64,000 nucleotides of DNA, taken from assembly GCA_963576735.1 (NCBI GenBank), contig OY755189.1, forward strand, positions 6,176,622-6,240,621, written 5' to 3'. The notes under the pieces are model-generated. The model worked only from the letters and a program-made list of their open reading frames with translations, made no database searches and was not told where the DNA came from. This stretch comes from Bedellia somnulentella. Lineage: Eukaryota; Arthropoda; Insecta; Lepidoptera; Bedelliidae. Shown piece after piece: positions 30,421-42,374 of this stretch (position 1 is the stretch's first letter; the number at the start of each line of letters is the position of its first letter). The position numbers were made by a program, and so were the translations under genes.

Positions 30421-32567
30421 GTAAAAAAAGATAAAAGTTGTGTGTAATTTTAAAATGTTTCAAAGAAGAAATTTAACAGTTCGTATTGGAATTTGTGGTT
30501 AACTCTTAGTGGTGTCCTGTGTTGTCCTTTATTATTCATTCAATGGGTTGAAAATTAAATTAAATTAGTTTCATATCATGGTTTACTTAGTTTTAGGACT
30601 TTTTATATAAACTATTATATTATCTCTCCGTGCATGGATAATCTGGGTCAGTTATGATTTGCTTGGTGTTATTATGGGATTAATATAATCTATGTATAAC
30701 AAATTATGCTTGATATTTACAATATTTACTTTGACAATGAGTTAGGCAGCATAACTGCTTTATTACTCTCTGAAAAGAATATTTTCAACTAACATCTTTT
30801 CTGATAATTTTTCTGAATTCCTAAGTCATTTTCAAGTAAATTGAAATAATAGAAAAATAATTGACAGCTTTTTCACCTTTAAATTTAAATCAAGGGTTTG
30901 TGTTAAAAATGATAGACTTTATTTTTCTTAAATATTAATGGAACCCATCAAAATCTAAAAATGATGTACATCCTATATTTTACATATGTTAATTATAGCC
31001 CTTTACATAACACAAAGAAAACTTACCCTCCGCACCCAATTAATTCTAAACTTCGCAAAATACGCGAACGGTTTAAAATGGGTTACTATCATAAGTCGGA
31101 GTGTTTCAAATATTTACGTGTATAATTTATAAACGTTTTACGGTACAAAGGGCAAGTCACTTAACTAAAAGCTTTACTAAAATTCCAACATACCTATGGT
31201 TTAATCTTGATGTTCTGACAACCATAGCCACCACAAAAGCCATCACTCATCATAAGGAAGCGCTGTAGGTACGTCTCAAAGACATATTTTCCTCTGTTGC
31301 CAAGAAACAGTATCACTGTTTTATTTTCGTGCCAAGTTGTAAACTATGAACACATTATATCAGCTCTAATACGTTGCCAATCAAATTCGTTCAAGTTTTA
31401 AGAAAAATATAATGTAACATAGTTAATTATCTACGCTTGTTTGTTGTGTAATTGTCAAAATATCCCGACTGACCGTTTTTAGTTGTTATCGTTTATTTGT
31501 TGTGATACGGGCGATCCATTCTCGTTAATATTGCTAAAATTGTAAAAAAGTAAGTGGACAAAACTAACCATGTGGATGTCCTAAGATGATGACCAAATAG
31601 AGAATAGCTAAAAAAGAAAAGTGTGAAAAGAACATATGTAAGAAAATATTGGTATATGTAGATTAACCGCGAGAGGTTTGCGGAATCGTAAGTGCCCATG
31701 AATAATCTGTGTCTTGCCCAATGGAAACGCATACCGTGATAATATGCACTTATTTCTTATGACCTTGTGTATTTAGAGGTGAATTCTTTGCGTACATTAT
31801 TTTACATAAAAATCTTGTAACATCGCTTAATTAAAGATCAGATACTTCGATATAATTGAAAAAGCTTCTGGAATTAAATATGAGATTTACGATTTACAAA
31901 GACGCCAATTTAGAATGCATATTTTATTGATTTTTAATTTAAGTTATAGGCTAACAATTTTTGCAAAACTATAAATTCGATACCTCGGGTATAGCATTTT
32001 ATCACGTGTCTAAGCTTACGCGTAGAACAATAAGTATGCGGTGAATATTAACGAGCTTTTGTGTTGCAAACTACACTTGTTCAATAGTGTTATTAACATG
32101 AACGAATAACAAGCTAGAACATAAAATTACCTTATGGGTTTTTCATACTAACTTAAACTAGTGCTATTAATTCGCATAATGGTAGGGTAAATACTTATGG
32201 TCGTCACTTTCTCTGATCATGATAAACCTAATTACCTTAAATTCATCAATATTTTTAAAAAACTCTTTTTACCTCAGATCCGACTTTTAAGTAAGCGATC
32301 TCGCCAGAAATGTGCGATGTATGTTTTAAAAAAAGTTTTTTTTTTCTGAAGAATACCTTATAAACTTTTAGCTAATGCTATGATCCCGTAAATTGAAGAA
32401 ATGTAGGTTACATAGGTTATCAAAACTTACATTTCTTAAGCTATAAATTTTCGGACAAAATGGACTCGGAGATTTAGTTATCGAGATATATTGCTCCAAA
32501 GTATAAAGGAAAGGAAAAATAAGAAATACCGCATAGTCTGAAAATGACAGGCTCTTGCATATTCTTA
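30421..32567. other. 2.1 kb of AT-rich DNA with little repeat content
   Basis: The longest stretch without SINEs in the window; no gene or RNA recognised. It may be intron or regulatory DNA under selection against insertion. Confidence 0.35.
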
Positions 32568-32712
32568 CCTGCATAGCAAGTACGAGCGACCTTTTAACCA
32601 GATATCGCGTGGTATAAGACGGCCATCTTTTACGCACTTTCTTAGTATCGTATACTGTCGTCTCATTCTAACCGATATCGTGATGATAAAATAGCGCTTG
32701 TGCTAGGCCTCC
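32568..32712 (-). mobile_element. SE-D short element, copy 2
   Basis: CCTGCATAGCAAGTACGAGC, TATCGCGTGGTATAAGACGG, TCTAACCGATATCGTGATGA and GCGCTTGTGCTAGGCC. Confidence 0.75.
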
Positions 32713-33139
32713 TCTTCAATAAAACTACAAATAACGTTAATAGATACACCTATTTTATAAATTATGAATCACGCTCACCACAACAAAGTAATAAACTAAA
32801 GAAATAAAAATTAATTTATTTCCCAAATGACACATGAAACTTGTATAAAGATTACTTGTACACTTATCCTACGGAAACATTTTATAGATTCTGTTACAAG
32901 GGTGATTTGGCTTCATATACATAAAGGACTCGGCATTATTCAGTAAAGCTAGGACGTAAAGAGGACTTCATCTTACCGTTACCATCCGTTCCGCTTTCAC
33001 GTTATATTTATTCAATTTTACGGGGTATGTTCGGATGTCCTCGATAGTTTTACAGCACTGGGTTCTTCACTTTCTGAGGTTTATAGAACTATTTATGCAT
33101 TTTTAAGATGTAGTGTTTAAAAACACCCTATTCAGGAAA

Positions 33140-33433
33140 TGTTGATGTTAGTAGAGGACGACCTCGGATGACACATTTGGACAAATAAAGAATGTGCTCA
33201 AAGAGGCAGGTGTCCGAAATATGAAGAATAAAGGAGCTACGGGGTCTTGTTTGTCCTACACTATGATATGTTAAGATCTTACCTGTAAAACAAGAATGCA
33301 AATAAATGAATTGAATTGAATTGAATTGTATGAAAAGATTTATGGATGTGAAAGAAGCAAAAAATTTTGCTAGGATCGAACAAAATGGCGATCGATAGTC
33401 TCTGCCTACCCCAATGTGAAATAATAATAATAT
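33140..33433 (+). pseudogene. LINE-C ORF 3' end, interrupted
   Basis: Broken frames read SRGRPRMTHLD, then after an insertion (including GAATT repeats at 33306-33330) MKRFMDVKEAKNFAR, then the terminal block encoded by GGCGATCGATAGTCTCTGCC. Together they match the LINE-C C-terminus seen inverted at 60780-61090. Confidence 0.65.
33306..33330. repeat. GAATT microsatellite
   Basis: About four GAATT units. Confidence 0.8.
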
Positions 33434-33991
33434 ACTTGAAAAATACAATTGCGTAGCAAAATTAGTAAATATTATTTAAAATCGCACATAATAATCATTT
33501 TCAAGTAAACGTCATTTACACCCATGATCCCCCTGGTTATAAACTCAAATGCCCTGATAATTCCTTCTTAAAATCCTATGCACCACTGCTGTGTGGAGAT
33601 GGCAAGCCTAGTTTTTACGGTTTTTTTCACATAATTATAAAATACGATTACAAATATTTTTGCATCATATTCAAGTAATTAAGTTTTTAACCTTGCTAAC
33701 TAATACGTGTAGAATATTATTATTTTAGCTTTATATATTTTCATGAACTCCTTTCGTACGAAAATTTCGTTCAATCACTTGTTTTGACTCCCATAAAAGA
33801 AGTTTTATATCTTTGCTTGGTGCTGTTCATATGACAACTAAATTAAAATTCTGAAACTTAAAAAATATTTAACCCTTTTCCGCTGTGCCATTTTTAAACT
33901 ATACCATCCTATTTCATCTCTTGAACCCAAAATGGCTGTACTTCCTTAGTTAACTGAGGAAGTGTTAATTCTGCAGGTCTGTTCACTAATT

Positions 33992-34245
33992 TACATATAT
34001 ACGTATACTCACGGCTATAAATCCCTAGAAGGGGTAGCCAGAGCTAAGGAGTTCGAAATTCCTCAGCCAATTTTGGAAAGCTGAGTGGGGAAGAGATGGT
34101 AAAATAAAGGTGGTTGCTGATGGGTCTCCAACCCCAACCGCATCGCCCAAAAATCCCTTAAAAGCCCCAATACCGTTAGTCGCCTCTTACGTACACCCAC
34201 CGGAAGAAATGGGGTAGTGCTATTATATGCCGCCACCACACAGCT
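33992..34245 (-). repeat. SINE-A, full-length copy
   Basis: Tail ACGTATACTCACGGCTATAA and subfamily marker CACCCACCGGAAGAAATGGG; the head is slightly damaged. A SINE-B piece abuts the head. Confidence 0.85.
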
Positions 34246-34372
34246 ACAGTGTATTCGTACAAAACGGCGAAAGGCGGCGGCGAAAGCAAAACGTGGGTAC
34301 TCTGAACACAAGGTTAACGTGATGTTCAGAAGTATTAGTTTTCGATTTTCGGCGTGAACGTTTGAGTTTTAG
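34246..34372 (+). repeat. SINE-B fragment fused to SINE-A
   Basis: GTGTATTCGTACAAAACGGC, AAAACGTGGGTACTCTGAAC and GGCGTGAACGTTTG; the hairpin block is deleted. Confidence 0.75.
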
Positions 34373-35188
34373 TCTGGTCGCTGTTAATCAAGTTTTAATC
34401 GAAAACTCTTTTGTAACTCACTCTTGAGAACTGTGACTCAATTCTTTCGATCTGATACATAATTGCTTCCAAGAACTCAAGCCCCGTAACTGTAACCTGT
34501 ATTTATAAACATGAACTAAATAAATCATATGCACATTGTACCAGAGGCCATGAGCACTTTCGAATGATATTCGCACTTCAAATCAAGGCGACTGCTAAAC
34601 ATATCTTAGATCATACATGTATTCAATTACATACGATTCCTAACATGTGACGTCACACACCTGGCTCAAATTATTGCATACTTGAACCTGATCTAGTAAT
34701 CGAAAGTGGTTCTATGTGATTATAAGGCCTAGGGTTTTTAACTCTATTACTAACACAAAAATGTGCGATTGATATTACTACCAGAATTAGTAGTAATTTA
34801 TTATTACTTAAATTTAGTGCCAAATTATTTGCCATGCGATAGTTTGTCTTTTTGACACTGACAGAAGGGAAATTCACACTAAGAAACTCTTTTTCTCCCT
34901 TTTTACATAATGCCTATTCTGTATTAAGTAAACTGAAAACGTCTTATTCTTATATAAGCGTATAATCTGGGAAAAATAACTACATAATTGGAGGTGGTTA
35001 CAAACGGTAAAACGGTTTTTCAGGCGCCATCGATGGTTATTTTGCTCTACTCTAATAAAAATCTCAAAGTCTCTGATCGAAGCAATCTTTCCTATTCTTG
35101 TACGCTATTGTATTTCACTTTAGAATTCCGCATTTTCAAATATATTATATGACCAAACGCGACGTCCATCTTTATTGGATATTAGGTA
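34373..35188. other. AT-rich DNA with a small signal-peptide-like frame
   Basis: A minus-strand frame at 34671-34877 includes a hydrophobic run (LLLILVVISIAHFCVS) like a signal peptide, followed by 24 residues. There is no supporting promoter or splice context; it may be chance. Confidence 0.2.
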
Positions 35189-35431
35189 CACACATATACT
35201 CACGGCAATAAATCCCTAAACGGGGTAGCCAGAAGTTTCAAATGAGAAATTTCGTCAGCCACTTTTGGAAGTAAAGTGGGGAAAAGATGGTAAAAATAAA
35301 TAGTTGTTGGTGACGGGTTTCCAACCACAACGCCCAAATACCACTTAAAATGCCCCTATACTCTTAGTCACCTCCTATGATCAACCAGGGTTAGAAATGG
35401 GGTAGTGCTATTCTAAGCCAACACTTCACAG
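35189..35431 (-). repeat. SINE-A copy
   Basis: Tail CACATATACTCACGGCAATA; the head CCAACACTTCACAG is mutated. Confidence 0.82.
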
Positions 35432-35679
35432 TTTTTGGATATAACGACGCGCATAATAAATTATTCTTCAGTTAAGCTCATCAAATGTATGCAGTTATAA
35501 AGTATATGTATGTTTAACATATCACAATGTTAATTATGAGTCTGTTTTTGTTACTGTAATCAAACGATGCATGCTGCGTTCTAGATATAAGAACGCATAA
35601 TATCTTTACCATATAAACATGAGCTTGTTGCGTCAAATGTTTTGATAACTTTAACCTTTTGAAACTACTTGTTCTATTA

Positions 35680-35891
35680 ACATACATACATATTCTTACG
35701 GCAATAAATCCTTAGAAGGGGTAGCCAGAGCTAAGGAATTTGAAATTCCTCAGCCACTTTTGGCTGGCACATTCACATTCCTCGCCCAAAAATCCCTTAA
35801 TAGCCCCAATAGCGTTAGTCGCCTCTTACGTAATCCTCCGGAAAAAATGGGGCAGTGCCACAGTGCTCTTCTAAGCCGACACTACACAGCA
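35680..35891 (-). repeat. SINE-A with internal deletion
   Basis: Jumps from CTCAGCCACTTTTGG to CGCCCAAAAATCCC, losing about 50 bp including the B-box-like motif. Confidence 0.82.
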
Positions 35892-36274
35892 ACTTGTTCT
35901 ATTAAAACTGTATCAATTTGCGATTCGCAGTTTCTACTACAATTATTCTAGATCCAACCCAGTATCATATATTCAACTTTACAGTAGGATTAAATATCAA
36001 ACGCGTAGTATTTAGGTCTGGCTTTCTCTGTCATTTTGTTAATAAAGTGAATGAGACAGAACTATAATTGATTTCGCTTCATTGGCTTTGGAATTTAAAA
36101 GAGATCGAGTCACTTACGATGCTTTTAATTTACGTTTATTAGTTGCATTTATTATAGTGCAATCGTATAGGTACTTATTGGTACCTTGTGGACATATATA
36201 TGATATGACTATATTATACCGTATTGACTGTATTTTATAAGACTGAATTGTACATTTAGCTTTGTAGTAGATAT

Positions 36275-36378
36275 TAGATGAATGTAACAGAAGCAAGAGA
36301 CATTTGCCCTGATCGTACAAAGTGGCGATCTATAGTCTCTGCCTACCCCAATGGGAACAACGGGCGTGAGTAAGTAGG
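36275..36378 (+). pseudogene. LINE-C 3' end with readable terminal codons
   Basis: The plus strand reads VTEARDIC and then DRTKWRSIVSAYPNGNNGRE before a stop, the C-terminus of LINE-C. The last codons are the same bases as the shared 3' hairpin: CTCTGCCTACCCC at 36337-36349, then AATGGG and GGGCGTGAG. Confidence 0.75.
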
Positions 36379-36499
36379 TATTAGCTAGAATTGCACTTTT
36401 CTTTTTTAGAGGTGTTCATGAACAAAAACATTCAAATTATAACACTAACCCGTTTCGTTACGCGAGTGATGTCCTTACGTCTTAGCACCGAATTTACCT

Positions 36500-36668
36500 C
36501 TAGACTAATATCGTCTTAGGGTCTTTTAGGTGAGTGATGGGCGATGGATTAAGAGAATCATCACCAAAAATCTTTTATAATATATCTTTACCCGACTTAA
36601 CTTCTAAAAACCGCGGACAAATTTATAAGTCTTAGACTGTGTTATTTTTGGTATTATAGCCGTGAGAA
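36500..36668 (+). repeat. SINE-A, degraded copy
   Basis: GGGTCTTTTAGGTGAGTGAT, GGGCGATGGATTAAGAG, ATCATCACCAAAAATC and TATAGCCGTGAG. Confidence 0.55.
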
Positions 36669-37261
36669 AAGTTCATTTTCCATGTCACTGTATATAAATA
36701 TCTTACACTGTCGAAAAAAAATCAATTTAGATTGTTGCACAAAACATTTGCTTGTGCAGATATATTCTACGTATTGGGAGTATTCTACTATTGTACATCT
36801 TATGTATTATCACAGATAATATAATATTAAAGTATGTATTATATAGGCTATTGAAAAATACGGCTTTCATTTTCGCTTAGGTAAAAAACCGCACTTAGCT
36901 GTTTCTGATGAAATCTGAGACGGACATGAGACAAAAACAACAGTTTAGTTCTAATACAAGTAAAAACTAATACCCAACCATCTGTGCCATTTAACATGTG
37001 TAATTGACCTGCCACTATACAAACGAAACATTATACAAAGACGGCCACATGGGTAATAAGTTTTTTTTAATATAGCAAAAAGTTATTGATTCACTATGAC
37101 ACGAATGTAAAGTCTGCTCGAACTATAAAATCAAAGATGGCCGCTCTATAGAAATAGAAGTTCATTCATATCTTTAAAAACAAATGAGACTCTGTGTTCT
37201 ACTTTTTTTCGACACTGGGAAGTACATAACTAAACATACTCGTGTTTCGTCGGATATCTTG

Positions 37262-37402
37262 AACTCAACTCAAGCGTTTAAGCCACATATCTCCAAAGGG
37301 GTTGGCACAAGTACCAATACTTCTGACCAAAACGTGACATTATCACCTTGTGTTCAGTCAGAGCACCCAAGTTTTATTAGGACAGTGTAATCACGTGATA
37401 AC
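37262..37402 (-). repeat. SINE-B 3' fragment
   Basis: GGGGTTGGCACAAGTACCAA, AACGTGACATTATCACCTTG and GACAGTGTAATCACGTGATA. Confidence 0.72.
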
Positions 37403-37800
37403 AAGAACTTACGCATAATCAGTAAATATAAATAGCACTTATATTGTAACCCCCAAATAAGTAGATGAAAATTATTTATGTACTACAAATAGGAATATCC
37501 CTAAGCGGGCATCGAATCAGTAACTTTAGTCCGTAGCTTCCAAACCAAATGAATCATAACCGTGATATAATAAATATGATTGTCATACCTATTATCGATA
37601 AAATCCGTCATGCATCGACTTCAAGAATCGATGAAACGATTTCATATAAAGTTTTGATATGCGATTAAAGTGTTTAATTTGGACAATATGGTTAAAGACA
37701 AGCTTTGTTATCTCGGTTATATTTTAACTATGTTATAATAAATTAGAAAAGAAACGAAGACGTGTTATACAAACGCATTCGTAATCACATATTAACAAAT

Positions 37801-38036
37801 ATACATACATACATATACTCCCGGCTATAAATCCCTAGAAGGGATAGCCAGAGCTAAGGAATTAGAAATTCCTCAGCCACTTTTGGAAAGTTGTGTAAAA
37901 TAAAGGTTGTTGGTGATGAGTCTCCAACAGCATCGCCCACAAGTCCCTTTAAAGCCCCTAATACCGTTAGTCGCCTCTTACGTACACCCACCGGAAGAAA
38001 TGGGGTAGTGCTATTCTAAGCCGACACTACACAGCA
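37801..38036 (-). repeat. SINE-A copy
   Basis: Tail (CATA)n plus TACTCCCGGCTATAAATCCC, head CCGACACTACACAGC, small internal deletion. Confidence 0.86.
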
Positions 38037-38360
38037 TTACATATTAACAAACCTCTCAGATTAAACGATAAAAAGTATTGATAACATATATAAAGACTCG
38101 ACTTAACTTTATAAAAATACTGTCAGGGAGTATTTCAAGGAGGTTGTCAGCATTATCTCTTTGGATAGCTATGCTTTCTGATATATCACTTTTTCCAAAA
38201 TATAAGCGATCCAAAACAAAAACGAAGCTCACAAATATATTTGGAAAATATTTGGCAGCAAATATTATGTCATGGTGGGGACCTTGGGGTCAACTAGGTA
38301 GGTAATTAACTTGCTCGCCTAGTTGGTTATACGTTCGGATCCGCCAGAGGCAAAATATGA

Positions 38361-38620
38361 CATACATACAAACAACATATACTATCTGTGGTATATAAAT
38401 CCTAAAAAGGGGTAGCCAGCGCTTTGGAGCTAGAAACTCCTAAACCATATTTGAATGTTCATAGGGGACAAGATGGTAGAAATAAAGTATCGTTGGTGAT
38501 GGGTCTCCAACCGCATTGCCCAAAAACCACTTAAAAAGCCTTATACCCTTAGTCGCCTCTTAAGACACCCGTGGGTAGAAAGAGGTAGTGATTGACATTC
38601 TAAGACGTTACTTCACGGTA
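38361..38620 (-). repeat. SINE-A, third subfamily
   Basis: TATCGTTGGTGATGGGTCTC and AGCTTTGGAGCTAGAAACTC; the head is altered. Confidence 0.8.
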
Positions 38621-38675
38621 ATATAACATGAGGTTTTTATCTTTGTATATTATATTGATAACGTACTTATTATCA

Positions 38676-38756
38676 CGCCTTTTATTTCTTTTGGAGAAGG
38701 CAGAGACTATCGATCGCTACTAGACACGATCCTGACGAATCTCTCTTCTTGTGATA
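38676..38756 (-). repeat. LINE-C 3' fragment
   Basis: GAGAAGGCAGAGACTATCGA, TCGCTACTAG and ACGATCCTGACGAA. Confidence 0.65.
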
Positions 38757-38890
38757 CTCTTTTTATACTTTAAACTTTCTAGTGATAATTTATAATTGTG
38801 TTCCTATAAATTTATGTCTCCACTGAAAAATTTGAGTAATAATTGTTAATTTATCCTATTACGTTTAAACCTTGTAGTAACAAGACATAA

Positions 38891-38970
38891 TGTGGCTGAG
38901 AAGTTTCTAGCTCTGAAGCTGTGGCTTCCTCCTTTTAGGATTTATGGCCGTGAGGATATGTATGTTTGTA
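38891..38970 (+). repeat. SINE-A 3' end
   Basis: TGTGGCTGAGAAGTTTCTAG, GGATTTATGGCCGTGAGGAT and a TATG remnant. Confidence 0.75.
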
Positions 38971-39041
38971 GTAGTAAAACGAGTGCTGGGGGGTGGTGTA
39001 ACTATTCTACCCACGCGACTATACTCAAAGATAAAGATAAG

Positions 39042-39275
39042 TGCTGTGTAGTGTCGGCTTAGAATAGCACTACCCCATTTCTTCCGGTGGGTGAACGTAA
39101 GAGGCGACTAACGGTTTTGGGGCTTTTTAAGGATTTTCGGGCGATGCGGCTGGAGACCCATCACCAACAACCTTTATTTCACCATCTTTTCCCCACACAA
39201 CTTTCAAAAGTGGCTGAGGAATTTCTGATTCCTTAGCTCTGGCTACCCCTTCTAGGGATTTATAGTTGTGAGTAA
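39042..39275 (+). repeat. SINE-A copy
   Basis: Head GTGCTGTGTAGTGTCGGCTT; all internal blocks; no TATG tail. Confidence 0.86.
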
Positions 39276-39369
39276 ATCATTAAACTCAAGTACTAACTTC
39301 TCCCGGGCATCTGTGAAATAGCTTGAGCTAGAGATCGTTTAACAATGGAACAGCGTTATATATATTCGG

Positions 39370-39512
39370 AGGTCTAGCACGAGACCTATTTTATCGTTAC
39401 TCTGTATGTTAGAATGAGGTAAAAGTAAACGATACTATGTAAGTGCGAAAAAGATGGCTGTTTTATACCACGCGTTATCTAGTTTAAAAATCGCTCGTGT
39501 TAGCATTGCAGA
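39370..39512 (+). mobile_element. SE-D short element, copy 3
   Basis: CTAGCACGAGACCTATTTTA, AGATGGCTGTTTTATACCAC and CGCTCGTGTTAGCATTGCAG. Confidence 0.7.
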
Positions 39513-40651
39513 TAATATTCGACGTTATATATTATTCTGTCATTATTATGCCGATAGAATTTGTGGTTTAACTACATGTGGTTTGGTGGTCAACACAATT
39601 GAAACATAATTTTTATGACTTCGTAAAACGAAGCAGTTAATTTTAAACTTTGAATATCTATATTTCTATGTCCATGTATATACTGGTTAAAAACACAAGA
39701 AATACACACTAGTGTCAGTGCAGAAAGAATCCATTTACATAAATTTAACAAAAGATTATAAATGCAAGTGTGGAGTCACACCCATGTCAATGAGAGGGGT
39801 GAACTCCAACGATCGACAAACAAGCTTTCATCAATTAGCAAACATTATTTTTTACAAAATAATGCAGGCCTTAAAAATCGGACCTTCCAATAAAAGGAAT
39901 ACTCGGCATATTCGGTTTATTCCAGTATTATCTCGAATAAACCGAATATGTAGAGTAAACCTTACGAAGCCACATGTCTCTAGGTCATTCCTGACTGGGA
40001 TGTTATTTTCGACAAAGGATATTATTTCGTGCAAATTGGGAAAACGTCTTGAACTTGTTCGAGGCATATATTTTATTGGTCTTAGCCAACTAATTGACAT
40101 AACTTTTTTTCATGAAATGCATTACTACAACTGATGTATATAATAGTAAAAGATATGCACAACAATTATTAATATTTTGTAACAGAATTTAAAAAAAAAT
40201 GAGAGTGTAGACTAATACCTAAGAAAATCTGCACTATGAATGAGCTTAAAACAAACTACTGACTACATTTTTGCTTACGCCGCAGCTAATAATTATAAAT
40301 CTTATATAAAAAACCTACACAAAACCATCCACCAGACGTTATGATAACACACACACTTTTCTAGTAAATCCTCAATTTACAGACTGTCAAAGCGTAAAAC
40401 TTAACAGATGTTTACGTTGGATCCTCTTGTTGCTATTGTGTTAAGGAATGCAAAAATAATCCCTTTCATATGTTGTCTTGAACATTTCAACATGTGGAAG
40501 CGTTTTGGTCGTACTCGCTTTGTGTTTTTGATCTAATACAAAAAGACAATTGTTGTCAAGTGATTCCGTTCTTGCAAGAATTGTTAGTTCTTATTAGCAT
40601 AAAGACAAACATGTTCAAAGACGTACCTAAAAAACTTTATATAATTTAGAA
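39513..40651. other. AT-rich DNA, unrecognised open frame
   Basis: Holds the longest frame outside known elements (39712-40134, plus). It overlaps an antisense frame over the hairpin and has no start, splice or homology support. Confidence 0.25.
39907..39950. repeat. 16-bp perfect hairpin
   Basis: CATATTCGGTTTATTC and its exact complement are separated by 12 nt. It lies in a 140-codon plus-strand frame (39712-40134) that I do not recognise. Confidence 0.85.
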
Positions 40652-40891
40652 CATACATACATATACTCACGGCCGTAAATCCCAAAAAGGCGTAGCCAGA
40701 GCTTCAGGGCTAGACACTACTCAGTCATATTTAGAAGTTGAGAGGGGGAAAGGTATTAGAAATAAAGTATCGTTGGTGATGGGTCTCCAACCGCATCGCC
40801 CAAAACCACTTCAAAAAGACCCATGCCCTTAGTAGTCTCTTAAAACACTCGGATAGAAGGGGTTATGACAATCTAGGCCAGTATTACACGG
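40652..40891 (-). repeat. SINE-A, third subfamily
   Basis: ACTCACGGCCGTAAATCCCA, TATCGTTGGTGATGGGTCTC; diverged head. Confidence 0.8.
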
Positions 40892-41296
40892 AAAAAAAAT
40901 ACAATCCACAAAAATCTGTCTTTTTGTTTCATGATTTACGTTGCAGTGAAACAATAATTTCAATTTATACGCAACGATAAATCATGCGGAAAAAAGACAA
41001 TATGTATTTTTTGCCCCATTTAAACGCTGATACCGTTTTAAACACATATTCGATTATTGAGTAATATTATATTAAATCAAGTTATATCAAATAGCGGTCT
41101 CTGGATGTTAATCTTGCTGATTTTTAGAAAAACAAGATGATTTTGTTCTTTGGCTAAGTATTTACACTTTTAAATAGAGTGCTCGAAATATCCACTTTTC
41201 TCCTGGACACTGTATTAGCTGTGTAATATCAGCTAAGTCAAACGCACTAATATTGTATAAGGCACTTTGTACGCACAGTATTGTAAGAGATAAATA

Positions 41297-41527
41297 CGTA
41301 CACACGAACACTCTAATTTCCTAAAAGGGGTAGGTAGCCAAGACTTCAGAATAAGATATTTCTTAGCCACTTTTGGAAATTAAGTGGGGAAAGATTATGA
41401 AATAAAGGTTGTTGGTGATGGGTCTTCAACCGCATCGTCCAAAAAGCCTCAACACCTTCGGCCGCCTCCTACGAATACCCACGGGAAGAAATGGGGTTGT
41501 GCTATTCTAAGCCGACACTACACAGCT
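41297..41527 (-). repeat. SINE-A copy
   Basis: CCTAAAAGGGGTAG, TTGTTGGTGATGGGTCTTCA and head CCGACACTACACAGCT. Confidence 0.82.
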
Positions 41528-42030
41528 ACGAGATAACATAGGGTATTGGTTGATGTAGGTGGAGACTTATCCCCTTTATGTTACAATCTTCTCCTTACTA
41601 TACCAGCTAAAGTAGAGAAAGTAGAGAATTCTATTGCTCAAGCTCTGGCTATCCCGTTTTCGGATTTGCAGTGACATTCAATTATCTAACACCATACCTT
41701 GGTGTACTAAACAGTTAATGTGTTATCTGTGCCTACTACTTGTACTATGCATTCCGTATCTTCTACGCTTGTATTTTCGTCGTACAAAGAATTATACAAA
41801 GCAGCCGAAATACATCAATGTTATTTATAGAGCTAGTGTGTCGGTCGAAAGTTTGTAGTGTTGAGGTTCAGGTGAATGAATTTAGCACTGACCGCACCGT
41901 GGATTTATGTAAATATGCTTCTAGGCTTCTGTCTCTATTTTAAACTCACGAAAAAGGGAAGGTTCTCTAGTTGTGAACTTTTTGTTGTGTTAAGGATTAG
42001 TTTGTTACTAAGTTGATTTATTTACAAACT

Positions 42031-42180
42031 TACATATACTCACGGTTTTAAGCCCCCATAAAAGGCAGAGGTAAAGATTCTTAATTATGACAGCAGCTTT
42101 TGAAAATTAGGTGGGAAAAGATTATTAAATAAATAGTTGTTAGTCACGAGTCACCAACCGCATCGCCCAATAATCACTTA
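42031..42180 (-). repeat. SINE-A, partial copy
   Basis: ACATATACTCACGGTTTTAA to ACCGCATCGCCC; the head is replaced by the tail of the next copy. Confidence 0.75.
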
Positions 42181-42374
42181 CACATACATACATACATACA
42201 TATACTCTCGGCTATAAATCCCAAGAAGGGGTAGCCAGAGCTAAGGAATTGACAATTCCTCAGCCACTTTTGGAAGTTGCATGGAAAAAAGATGGTGAAA
42301 TACCCTAAGTCACCTTTTATGAACACCCATGGGATGAAATGAGATGCTATTCGAAACCGACACTACACAGCAAT
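42181..42374 (-). repeat. SINE-A with internal deletion
   Basis: CATA repeats, ACTCTCGGCTATAAATCCCA, then a jump over the B-box block to CACCTTTTATGAACACCCA and head CCGACACTACACAGC. Confidence 0.82.

Noticed and set aside
34671..34877. Small secreted peptide gene
   Set aside because: Only a hydrophobic run supports it; no promoter, conservation or cysteine pattern.
39712..40134. 140-codon protein gene
   Set aside because: No recognisable domain, an antisense frame overlaps it, and it contains a perfect palindrome; treated as chance.
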